DNA of 64,000 bases from Acidobacteriota bacterium (lineage in GTDB: Bacteria > Acidobacteriota > Terriglobia > Terriglobales > SCQP01). The DNA lies in NCBI GenBank assembly GCA_004299485.1, contig SCQP01000001.1:124001-188000 (forward strand), written 5' to 3'. Numbering within the stretch: position 1 is the first letter of the stretch; each line of letters starts with the position of its first letter. The notes beneath the pieces are model-generated. The model ran no database searches. It was not told the DNA's origin and saw only the letters and a list, made by a program, of their open reading frames with translations. The position numbers and the translations under genes are program-made. This document shows positions 27,635-35,797 of this stretch, one piece after another.

Positions 27635-29308
27635 GCCGCCGGGAACCACGGGGGGCGGGGCGCCGCAGGTCGACTTCTGGGTCAGGCACGGCCATTTGAC
27701 GCCGAGCTGGTCCAGGTACGTCGGGTAACGATCCTGCCGGTAATACAGCTTTTCCATGAGCGGGCGCAGCCTCCGCATCAGCGCGTCGTGCATGGCAAGA
27801 TCCGGGGTTGCCTCCGGCGGCAAAAAGGAGCGGTACACAACCGGTCTGGGCGCGCCGTAAGCCTTCATGGCCAGAACCGGCTGCACCGCTTCAAAATAAT
27901 GCCGGGCGCTTTGCACGAGGCGCGGGTTCAGGTAAAGGTCGAGCGCGGTCATCGCCAGCACTTTGGCGTCCACGCTGGCGCCTCCGTAGGCAATCGGCGT
28001 AGCTTCGGCCAATGCCGCCTTCCAGTTGTGAAAGGGAACTTCCGGGATATTGGCCGGGAACATGAGCCGGACGGTGGGGACGGTCCACATCACATCGCCA
28101 ATATCATCCGACGGCCCGCCGAGCGGGTTGACCACGCCCGTGCCCAGCTTATCAATGTGGGTCGAGAGCCCGATAGGCGGCTTGCCAATCAGGGTTTGCA
28201 CCGCTTTGGCATAGAGCTGGTCGGCGGCGGTCCAGGCGGGCATGCCCACGGCCTGGATGTTTTTGTACATGTCTTCGGCCAGCGGCTGATTGCCCCACGA
28301 GGGCCAGGCCGTGCCGATCACGTTGACATCCACCGTGGTTCCGAACATGGCCGCCGCCGCTTTGGCCACGCGGTTGGCGGTGGCCAGGTTCTGGCGCACC
28401 ATCTCGGGCGTCACTTCGCGTAAGTAATACCAGTCCTCGGTGAGGTCCGGGACTACATTGGGCTCGTCGCCGCCGTTGACCAGAACATTCTGCGTGCGCG
28501 AGGCGGGATGGAAGAACTGCCGCATGTAGTTCATGCCGTTGTCAAACATCTCGGCGGACGCCAACGCGCTTTTGCCGTCCCAGGGATCGGCGGCCGCATG
28601 CGCGGTCTTGCCGTGAAAGGTGTACTGGACGGAAACCGCGGCCGTCCCGCCGCTGCGCCCATAGGAGGTCCCCAGACCGGAGGACACGTGGGTCGACAAG
28701 ACGGCGTCCACATGATCGAACACCCCGGCGCGGACATACCAGGCCTTGCCGGCCAGGATTTCTTCGGCAATGCCAGGCCATACCTGCACGGTGCCGGAGA
28801 TATGGTGCTGCTGCATGACCGACTGGAGCGCCAGAGCGGCAACGACCATGCCCGCCAAACCGGTGTTATGCCCCTCGGACTGACCGTTGCCGCCCACGAT
28901 CATGGGCTGCTGCTTGAGTACGCCGGGCATTTGCGACAGACCTGGCAGCCCGTCTTCGTCGTTGTTTAACGACACGGTGGGGTGCCCGCTGCCATTACTC
29001 CAACTCGCCAGCCACGCGGTCGGAATGCCTGCGATTCGCCGCTGGATGCTGAACCCGTGGCGTTGCAGGATGCCGGTGAGATAGATGCCGGTCTGGACTT
29101 CGTTATAGCCAATTTCCTGGAACGAAAAGGTGGAATCCACGATCTGCTGGATCAGTTTGGCGTGCGCATTGACGTAGCCCTGGGCTTCGGCTTTGACGCT
29201 GCCGATGTTAGGGGCTTGCGCGCCTGCCGCCGCAGACAGCAGCAGCGATGCCAGCACCAGGGCCGCCGCTCCGGAAAACAATCTGAAATTCGGTCGTTGG
29301 GCAAACAT
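27632..29308 (-). CDS. Exported M20-family amidohydrolase (AbgB-like)
   Basis: ATG at 29308 gives a signal peptide (MFAQRPNFRLFSGAAALVLA, cleavage at AGA|QA). The mature enzyme (about 530 aa) has the M20 di-metal layout seen in AbgB-like aminobenzoyl-glutamate hydrolases and aminoacylases: YNEVQTGIYLTGILQRHGF, EGHNTGLAGMVVAALALQ (metal His), GIAEEILAGKAWYVRAGVFD (catalytic Glu pair), STHVSSGLG and the dimerisation motif FHGKTAHAAADPWDGKSAL. A C-terminal extension is rich in Pro and Cys. It probably cleaves N-acyl amino acids or peptides in the periplasm. The stop codon lies in the E1 repeat. Confidence 0.9.
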   Translation of the reverse strand: MFAQRPNFRLFSGAAALVLASLLLSAAAGAQAPNIGSVKAEAQGYVNAHAKLIQQIVDSTFSFQEIGYNEVQTGIYLTGILQRHGFSIQRRIAGIPTAWLASWSNGSGHPTVSLNNDEDGLPGLSQMPGVLKQQPMIVGGNGQSEGHNTGLAGMVVAALALQSVMQQHHISGTVQVWPGIAEEILAGKAWYVRAGVFDHVDAVLSTHVSSGLGTSYGRSGGTAAVSVQYTFHGKTAHAAADPWDGKSALASAEMFDNGMNYMRQFFHPASRTQNVLVNGGDEPNVVPDLTEDWYYLREVTPEMVRQNLATANRVAKAAAAMFGTTVDVNVIGTAWPSWGNQPLAEDMYKNIQAVGMPAWTAADQLYAKAVQTLIGKPPIGLSTHIDKLGTGVVNPLGGPSDDIGDVMWTVPTVRLMFPANIPEVPFHNWKAALAEATPIAYGGASVDAKVLAMTALDLYLNPRLVQSARHYFEAVQPVLAMKAYGAPRPVVYRSFLPPEATPDLAMHDALMRRLRPLMEKLYYRQDRYPTYLDQLGVKWPCLTQKSTCGAPPPVVPGG

Positions 29309-29414
29309 ACCGGCACGATACCGCCCTTGCTGCCTCTCAGCAAGCGGAATCATTGACTGGCAGGGGGCACGCTTGCGCTGCCGCTGGGGATCCGGTGCCA
29401 CGCGGGCCGAAGAG

Positions 29415-29509
29415 GAAGTGGCCCGGCCACAGCGGACTTGCGTCCGCCCCCCGTTGCCACCCCAAGCCGCGTGCGGCTTGGGGGCACCGGCGTTGGTCGA
29501 GCTGTGGCC
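29415..29509. repeat. Palindromic intergenic repeat, family B, copy 1
   Basis: A 95-bp segment is homologous, inverted, to 53040-53134; the 57-bp core (29453-29509) differs at only four positions. It contains the near-perfect palindrome CCCCAAGCCGC-GT-GCGGCTTGGGG. The rest of the 418-bp gap 29309-29726 holds no recognised gene. Confidence 0.8.
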
Positions 29510-29726
29510 GAAATTCGCTCCCCGGCAACGCACGCCCGCTGGTGCTCAGGGCGTGTCCAACTTGCTGCGTAAAGCTGCCGGCGGGGCCTGGAAAAATCGA
29601 CTGCCTGCTTCCATAAATGGTCCAAAAATGGAATTTGCGATTCCTGATTTTTGCATGGAAGATCTGGCCTTGGCCCGGGGGCGAAGGCTGCGGTATGCTG
29701 ACGGGCGGAACGGGAGGACACAACCA

Positions 29727-31844
29727 ATGAGGCGGAGACAGAGTTGGGCGGGGGTGGTGCTGCTCGCGGTGGCGGGCTGGCTGCTGGCGGCGCCGGCGAG
29801 GGCGCAGTTCACGATGGAGCAGGCGCTGAGCTATCCGTATCCGTATGGGCTGACGACGGCGGCCAACGGCGAGCACGTGGCGTGGGTGTTCGATGCGCAC
29901 GGGGCGCGGAATGTGTGGGTGGCGGATGGTCCCGGTTTCGCCGCCCGTGAGGTCACGCATTACGCGGGCGATGAGGGCATGCCCATCGCCAGCCTGCGGC
30001 TGACGCCGGATGGAAAGACCGTGGTCTATGCGCGGGGCAGCGAAACCAATGCGCAGGGCGAGGTCGCCAATCCGACCAGCGACGTGACCCAGCCGGAACA
30101 GCAGGTGTGGGCGGCCGACAGCAATGGCGGCACGCCGCGGCTGCTGGGGACGATGAATTGCGGCTTTGAGGGCTGCGAGGATATTCAGATTTCGCCCGAT
30201 GGGCGCTGGGCGGTGTGGCCGGCGCGCGGCGCTTTGTGGCTGGCGCCGGTTTCGGGTGCGCAAAAGGCGCGGAAGCTGGCGTACATTCGCGGCAACGTGT
30301 CCGACCCACAGTGGTCGCCCGACGGCAAGGCGATTGCGTTCGTCAGCAACCGGGGCACGCACGCGCTGGTTGGGATTTACCGCTTCGGGCAGTCCACGCT
30401 GGAGTATGTGGCGCCAAGCGTATTCCACGATATGATGCCGCGCTGGTCGCCGGACGGAAAACAGATTGCTTTTATCCGGCTGCTGCGCACGCACACCGGC
30501 GGGTTCTGGGAGCGGCAGCCGCAGCCCTGGACGATCTGGGCTTGGACTGCAGCGACGCGCAAGGCCAAAGAAATTTGGCGCAGCACCGATGGCCGCGACG
30601 GTTCCCTGCCAGGCGAGTGGGAAGATGCCGCATTTCAGTTTGCCGGCAATAGACAAATCGTATTCGCCTCGAGCGAAGACGGCTGGATGCATCTGTATGC
30701 CGTTCCGGCCGCAGGAGGCGCCGCGCGACTGCTAACGCCGGGGCACTATTCCATTGCGCCGGCGCCGGTCACGCTGACCGACGGCGGTGCCGCGCTGCTG
30801 TACGCCTCGAACGATGGCGACGTGGACCGGCGGCACGTCTGGCGGGTGAACGTTGCCGGCGGGGAGCCGGTGGCGCTGACGCGCGGAGCATCGCTGGAAT
30901 GGACGCCGGTTGCGACGGGCGACGGGCGCGACATCTTTTTCCTGGGGTCCACGGCAACGCAACCGGCCATGCCCTATCGGCTGACGGCGAGCGGCAAAGT
31001 CATGCTGGCCGCTTCGGAGCTGCCGGCGGATTACCCTTCGGCGCAGTTGGTGACGCCGCAAGACGTGGTGTTCTCCAGCGCCGATGGCCTCGTGATCCAC
31101 GGGCAGCTATTTATTCCGCATCACCATAGCGCGCACAGCCCGGCGCTGGTGTTCATGCACGGCGGGCCGCCGCGGCAGATGATGCTGGGCTATCATCCCA
31201 TGGACGCCTACAACTTCATGTATGCCGCGAACGAATACCTCGCCAGCCGCGGTTTTGTGGTGCTGTCGGTGAACTACCGGCTGAGCATTATGTATGGCCG
31301 GGCGTTTGCCGATCCGCCGCATGCCGGACCGCTGGGCGCCAGCGAGTACCAGGACATTGTGGCGGGTGCGCGCTACCTGCAAAAACTGCCCTATGTCGAT
31401 GCCCAGAAAATCGGATTGTGGGGCGGCTCCTACGGTGGCTACCTGACGGCGCTGGGGCTGGCGCGCAACTCGGATATTTTCAAAGCGGGGGTGGATTATG
31501 CGGGTGTGCACGACTGGCGGCTCATGCTGGGCGCGCAAGTGCCGCCGGCGGTGCGCCGGGTCGCCTACGAGGCGTCCCCGGTGGCCTCGATTGCCGCCTG
31601 GAAGTCGCCGGTGCTGCTGATTCAGGCCGACGATGACCGCAACGTGCGCTTTGCGCAGACAGTCGATCTGGTGCATTTGCTACGGGCACACCGATTGCCG
31701 TACGAATTGATCGTGTTTCCGGATGGCATCCACGATTCCCTGCTCTGGCGCACCTGGGTGCGGACGTTTGCCGCCACGGCGTCGTTCTTCCAGCGCACGC
31801 TGCAGGAAGGCCAGACAATCATGACCATTCTATCATATAAATAA
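29727..31844 (+). CDS. Exported S9-family (prolyl oligopeptidase/acylaminoacyl) peptidase
   Basis: ATG at 29727 with GGAGG 9 nt upstream gives a signal peptide (VVLLAVAGWLLAAPARAQ). The 705-aa protein has an N-terminal seven-bladed WD/TolB-like propeller (ISPDGRWAVWPARG, DPQWSPDGKAIAFVSNRG, MMPRWSPDGKQIAFIRLL). The C-terminal alpha/beta-hydrolase domain has nucleophile Ser568 in GLWGGSYGGYLTA, the acid in QADDDRNV and His669 in PDGIHDSLLW. It is a periplasmic peptidase for short or N-capped peptides. Confidence 0.94.
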   Translation: MRRRQSWAGVVLLAVAGWLLAAPARAQFTMEQALSYPYPYGLTTAANGEHVAWVFDAHGARNVWVADGPGFAAREVTHYAGDEGMPIASLRLTPDGKTVVYARGSETNAQGEVANPTSDVTQPEQQVWAADSNGGTPRLLGTMNCGFEGCEDIQISPDGRWAVWPARGALWLAPVSGAQKARKLAYIRGNVSDPQWSPDGKAIAFVSNRGTHALVGIYRFGQSTLEYVAPSVFHDMMPRWSPDGKQIAFIRLLRTHTGGFWERQPQPWTIWAWTAATRKAKEIWRSTDGRDGSLPGEWEDAAFQFAGNRQIVFASSEDGWMHLYAVPAAGGAARLLTPGHYSIAPAPVTLTDGGAALLYASNDGDVDRRHVWRVNVAGGEPVALTRGASLEWTPVATGDGRDIFFLGSTATQPAMPYRLTASGKVMLAASELPADYPSAQLVTPQDVVFSSADGLVIHGQLFIPHHHSAHSPALVFMHGGPPRQMMLGYHPMDAYNFMYAANEYLASRGFVVLSVNYRLSIMYGRAFADPPHAGPLGASEYQDIVAGARYLQKLPYVDAQKIGLWGGSYGGYLTALGLARNSDIFKAGVDYAGVHDWRLMLGAQVPPAVRRVAYEASPVASIAAWKSPVLLIQADDDRNVRFAQTVDLVHLLRAHRLPYELIVFPDGIHDSLLWRTWVRTFAATASFFQRTLQEGQTIMTILSYK

Positions 31845-31998
31845 CCCTGGTTTTGGTCACTTTGAGCTTTAGTGATTCTGCATCTGTGTTAGAGTTGACT
31901 CGCCCAAAATCCCAGTGTGTGGGGGACACACGGGCACAGGTTGCGCCAGGCAGCGACAGAGCCCGGCGAAAATACGGATTTCGCGGAGATCGACTATT

Positions 31999-33612
31999 AT
32001 GCGCAAACTTTCGGGAATTTCGCTGGCGACCGCTCTGGCGTTCGCTACTATGCTCACCATGTCGGCCTGCGGCGGGGCCAACACGACGCCGGTACCTTCG
32101 AGTCCCGGTTCCTCGTCCTTTAATGGCCCTGGGCCGGCGGGCAACGCGGTGGTTACGGCGGGATCGGCGGCAATGAACGCCAGTCCAGCGGCGGCGCCGG
32201 GGATGCCGAACGTGCTGACCGCGCAGGTGACGATCGGCTCGATCACGGCGGTCAACGCCAACGGCAGCACCACGGCCATCATGACGAAACCGGCGATGGT
32301 GGAGCTGACGCATCTGGGTACCAGCAGCACGCTGGTGAATGTGAACCCGCTGCCGCAGGGGACTTACAACAGCGTGACGTTCACGATTACTGCTGCGCAA
32401 GTCACCTACCTCAAGGCAGGGGTGGTGACCGTGGCCAGCACGGTGGCACCCAGCGGCGGCACAGCCAACCTAACGATCCCGCCCACGAGCGCGTCGCTGA
32501 CGGAGACGTTCGGCACGGCGGTGGACGTGAACTGGCAGAATGCCTCGCAGCTCGCCCTGGAATTTGACCTGGCGCAATCGCTGAGCGTGAACAACAGCAC
32601 CGGGATGGTGACCTTCGCGCCCTCCACCACGGCGACCTCGCCCACAGCCAGCGTGACCCTAACGCAAGTGGCAGGATCGACGCCGGTCGTACTGCATGTG
32701 AACGGGACCGTGACCGCGACCGACGCCACGAACAACAGCCTGGTCCTAATGACCGACAGCGGCTTCAGCGAAACCGTGTTTACCAATAGCACGACGGTGG
32801 GCGCGGCCGTTTCGAGTCTCAACACCGGGGCGGCGGTGCGGACGGATGCGACCATCAATGCCGATGGCTCACTCACGGCGCTGACGCTGGAGACGGCAGA
32901 CAACGGGCTGGCGGAAACGATTCCGTCGGGCAGCAAGGCGACGGCGGCGGCGGGTACGGTGGACGAAGGGGTGGTGACCTCGCCGGCGGCCGGCAGCGCG
33001 ACCTCGACTTCGTTCACGATGGTGGTAACCAACAGCACGAATCCCTCGCTCGTAGGCCAACTGATCACGGTGGATATCAATCCGGGAGCGATCACGACCG
33101 TCATCGCGGCGGATCCGGCCGCGGCCTATGCCGGACAAAGCGCCAAATTCACGTTTGACGCAACCCAGCTATTTGCGGGCCAGGCGGTGTGGGTAGCGGG
33201 TAACACGGACGCAACGAGCACCAAGACCAACACCATCGTGGATGCAACCAACGTGATGCAGTCGCCGGTCAGCCTGGATGCGACCACAGCCGCGGTAAAA
33301 GCGACGGTCGGAACCGATGGGACCACGGACACCGCCTTCCTCTTCCCCCTGGCGGCTTCCTTCTCCGGTCTGCCCAGTGGCACGGCCGTGGCGGGCACGG
33401 CGGTGACGTGCGCCGCGGTCGGGTCGGGCGCGCCGCCAAGTCCGTGCACGGCGGCGAACCTGGAGGGTCCGTACCTGTCTTCGACCACGCAGATTCTGAA
33501 AACGCCGGCCGGCAACACCGTCGGCGCGCGCGGTTATCTCACCCAAACGGGCGGGATCAACAGCCTGGCCATCATCAGTGCTTACGATGCGGCGGCACTG
33601 CCGAAACCCTGA
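31999..33612 (+). CDS. Lipoprotein with DUF4382 and DUF5666-like repeats
   Basis: The start at 31999 gives a lipoprotein signal (ATALAFATMLTMSAC, lipobox MSAC). The 537-aa product continues with a DUF4382-like domain (TKPAMVELTHLGTSSTLVNV, QGTYNSVTFTITAAQVTYLK) and then DUF5666-like beta repeats (VLHVNGTVTATDATNNSLVL, GAAVRTDATINADGSLTALT). It is Thr/Ala-rich. It is a close structural paralogue of the lipoprotein at 34189 and lies on the other side of a single cupin gene. Function is unknown; surface-exposed beta-sandwich proteins are likely. Confidence 0.8.
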   Translation: MRKLSGISLATALAFATMLTMSACGGANTTPVPSSPGSSSFNGPGPAGNAVVTAGSAAMNASPAAAPGMPNVLTAQVTIGSITAVNANGSTTAIMTKPAMVELTHLGTSSTLVNVNPLPQGTYNSVTFTITAAQVTYLKAGVVTVASTVAPSGGTANLTIPPTSASLTETFGTAVDVNWQNASQLALEFDLAQSLSVNNSTGMVTFAPSTTATSPTASVTLTQVAGSTPVVLHVNGTVTATDATNNSLVLMTDSGFSETVFTNSTTVGAAVSSLNTGAAVRTDATINADGSLTALTLETADNGLAETIPSGSKATAAAGTVDEGVVTSPAAGSATSTSFTMVVTNSTNPSLVGQLITVDINPGAITTVIAADPAAAYAGQSAKFTFDATQLFAGQAVWVAGNTDATSTKTNTIVDATNVMQSPVSLDATTAAVKATVGTDGTTDTAFLFPLAASFSGLPSGTAVAGTAVTCAAVGSGAPPSPCTAANLEGPYLSSTTQILKTPAGNTVGARGYLTQTGGINSLAIISAYDAAALPKP

Positions 33613-33640
33613 TTCAGCGCAGCCAGAAACCTCCAACCCA

Positions 33641-33671
33641 AGCCCGCCGGCGCAAACCGGCGGGCTTTTTT
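33641..33671 (+). terminator. Rho-independent terminator
   Basis: A 10-bp stem AGCCCGCCGG/CCGGCGGGCT with loop CGCAAA is followed by a T tract. It ends the first DUF4382 lipoprotein transcript and abuts the stop of the convergent cupin gene. Confidence 0.9.
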
Positions 33672-33674
33672 GTT

Positions 33675-34046
33675 TTATTTCGAGCCGCGCAGATAGGCGT
33701 CGTCTTTGGTGATCCAGTCCTGGCGGGGCGGGGTGAAGACGTCCACGTCGACAGTGTCTTCGAGCGCCACGGCGGCATGGGGCAGGTGGGGAGGAATGCA
33801 GAGCACTTCGCCGGCGCGGACGACCAGCTCGCGGCCGTCGATGGAGAACTGTAGCGCGCCCTCGAGAATCCAGGTCACCTGCTCGTTGGCGTGACTATGG
33901 CGGGGGACCTCAGCGCCTTTTTTCAGCAGAATACGGGCGAGCATGATCTGGTCGCCAACCACGAAATGGCGCTGGATGAGGGGGTTGAGGGTTTCCAGTT
34001 CCAAATCGGTCCAGCGGGTATGCAGGGGTTGGGTCGCAGCAGACAT
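33675..34046 (-). CDS. Small cupin-domain protein
   Basis: ATG at 34046 is preceded by GGAGGA at suitable spacing; an upstream in-frame ATG is less likely. The 123-aa product is one cupin barrel with motif 1 EVPRHSHANEQVTWILEG (two His and Glu metal ligands) and motif 2 GEVLCIPPHLPHAAVA (third His). Such stand-alone cupins bind a metal and are often dioxygenases, isomerases or sensors; substrate unknown. Confidence 0.92.
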   Translation of the reverse strand: MSAATQPLHTRWTDLELETLNPLIQRHFVVGDQIMLARILLKKGAEVPRHSHANEQVTWILEGALQFSIDGRELVVRAGEVLCIPPHLPHAAVALEDTVDVDVFTPPRQDWITKDDAYLRGSK

Positions 34047-34050
34047 TTTG

Positions 34051-34067
34051 TTTCCTCCCGGAGGAAA
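34051..34067 (-). promoter_or_regulatory. Palindrome embedding the cupin Shine-Dalgarno
   Basis: The 17-bp sequence TTTCCTCC-x-GGAGGAAA lies directly upstream of the cupin start, and its 3' arm in the mRNA is the ribosome-binding site GGAGGA. A short hairpin here could mask the site, or the palindrome could be an operator. Confidence 0.45.
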
Positions 34068-34188
34068 TTTTACCTCGCCTGGCGGCAATCCCGGCGGGCA
34101 ATCACTTGTAAATCAATGAGTTGCTGAGTGGCAGGGAACGTGCACTGGATGGACTCGTGTGTCGCTATGGGCAACTGGAGGGGACTCT

Positions 34189-35610
34189 ATGCACAAATAC
34201 AGTATTTCCATAATGGCCATTTTCGTGGCCGCGGGCCTGCTGGCCGGCTGCGGTGGCAGCGGGGCTCTGAGCACGACGGGCAGCAGCAGTGCGGCGGGCG
34301 CCAGCCCGACGGTAGTTACCGTGGGGGATGCGCCGATGAGTAGCGTACTGGCGGCGCTGGTGACGATTTCCGGCGTGACGTTTACCAGCGCCAGCGGCAG
34401 CGTGTCGCTGCTGCAGCAGCCGCGCACCGTGGAGCTCACCCATCTGGGCGGCATCCGCGCGCCCCTGGAGCTGAAGCCGCTGGCGGCGGGCACCTACACC
34501 AGCATGAGTATTACGGTCAGCGCGGCGACCATTACCTACATCGATCCCACAACGGGGCAGCCGGTAACCGCGAAAGCGACTATTCCCGCGGCGGCGGCAA
34601 CGGATACCATCACGCTGAATCCGCCGCTGCAGGTGAGCGCACAAGGGGCGACCGATGTGCGCTTCGATTTCGACCTGCAAAGTTCACTCGACCTGACCGG
34701 CAGTACGGTGACCTTCACGCCCAAAATTGGCGGGGCTGCAACCAGCGTGGAGAGTGAAGATGACGATCAGCGGAGTGTACATGTGGATGGAACGGTAAGC
34801 GCGGTAGACACGACGGCCAACACGATCGCGATCAAAGCCGGCGATAGCGGGCTGAACGTCACCCTGCACGTCACCAGCGATACAGAATTTGACGACAATG
34901 TGTCGCTCGCGACCCTCCAGGTGGGCACGCAGATTGATACCGTCGACCGGCTGAACGTGGACGGCTCGCTGACGGCGTTGAAGATCGAAGACACGGACGG
35001 CGGCACGGAAGAAAACCAGCAGGGCGATATCGACGGCGGCATCGTGACCGCCGTGACACGCGACAGCCAGAATCAGTTGACCAGCTTCACGATGGTGATC
35101 CGCGACAGCCTGGACTTCGATACGCTGGGGCAGACGCTGACCGTGGAAGTGAACAGCGGCACCGTCTTCAAGGACAGCATGATGGCGCAGGCGGCGGGGC
35201 TAGCGAGCTACGACCAGAGCTCAATCTTCGTGGGCCAGGGCGTCTGGGTGGCGGGCACGGCAGTGCAGACGGCCAGCAGTACGGTGCTGGCGACCGAAAT
35301 CCGGCCGGCGGCGGTGAGTCCGTTCGGGCTGACCTCGGCGGCGGTGCAGGCGGCAGCGAATGGCGGCTTCACCATAACCCTGCTGCTCGACAACCAGACC
35401 AGCTTTGATAAATTTGCGGGGCTGACGACGCTGACCGTCGAAACGAACGCCAGCACGGAGTTCGACGGCAATGGCCTGACCAGTACGACGGTGGCTAGCC
35501 TGCCGGCGGGCACGCCGCTGGTGGCGCGGGGCTATCTGGCCGCGGTCAGTTCTGCCAGCGGCAGTAGCGACGTGCTGTTCTGCACCTTCTTGCGCGAGGA
35601 AAGCCACTAG
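34189..35610 (+). CDS. Lipoprotein with DUF4382 and DUF5666-like repeats, paralogue
   Basis: ATG at 34189 follows GGAGGGGACTCT and gives a lipobox (IFVAAGLLAGC). The 473-aa protein has a DUF4382-like domain (PRTVELTHLGGIRAPLELKP, AAGTYTSMSITVSAATITY) and then DUF5666-like repeats (RSVHVDGTVSAVDTTANTIA, DTVDRLNVDGSLTALK). The VELTHLG segment is shared with the paralogue at 31999, so a duplication flanking the cupin gene is likely. Unknown function, probably exposed to the periplasm or the outside. Confidence 0.8.
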   Translation: MHKYSISIMAIFVAAGLLAGCGGSGALSTTGSSSAAGASPTVVTVGDAPMSSVLAALVTISGVTFTSASGSVSLLQQPRTVELTHLGGIRAPLELKPLAAGTYTSMSITVSAATITYIDPTTGQPVTAKATIPAAAATDTITLNPPLQVSAQGATDVRFDFDLQSSLDLTGSTVTFTPKIGGAATSVESEDDDQRSVHVDGTVSAVDTTANTIAIKAGDSGLNVTLHVTSDTEFDDNVSLATLQVGTQIDTVDRLNVDGSLTALKIEDTDGGTEENQQGDIDGGIVTAVTRDSQNQLTSFTMVIRDSLDFDTLGQTLTVEVNSGTVFKDSMMAQAAGLASYDQSSIFVGQGVWVAGTAVQTASSTVLATEIRPAAVSPFGLTSAAVQAAANGGFTITLLLDNQTSFDKFAGLTTLTVETNASTEFDGNGLTSTTVASLPAGTPLVARGYLAAVSSASGSSDVLFCTFLREESH

Positions 35611-35635
35611 GGAGAAGTGCTTCCGCGTGTAAGGC

Positions 35636-35670
35636 AGCCCGGCGCTCGTCCCCAGAGCGCCGGGCTTGTT
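35636..35670 (+). terminator. Rho-independent terminator
   Basis: A 12-bp stem AGCCCGGCGCTC/GAGCGCCGGGCT with a 7-nt loop is followed by TTGTT. It ends the second DUF4382 lipoprotein transcript. Confidence 0.8.
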
Positions 35671-35797
35671 CTGCGGCTCGCGCCGCTTTTATCGGGGCTG
35701 CGCCCCGGGCCTTCCGATCGTCGGCCTCCCTCTGTCTCCGGCGCGAGTTGCCGGATGAAGCGGCATTGGGCTACACTGCCTGCCATTGGTATAACCC

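Noticed and set aside
29337-30692. 451-codon minus-strand frame opposite the S9 peptidase gene
   Set aside because: Antisense shadow with Arg/Pro-rich composition and no motif; the plus-strand peptidase has all catalytic residues.
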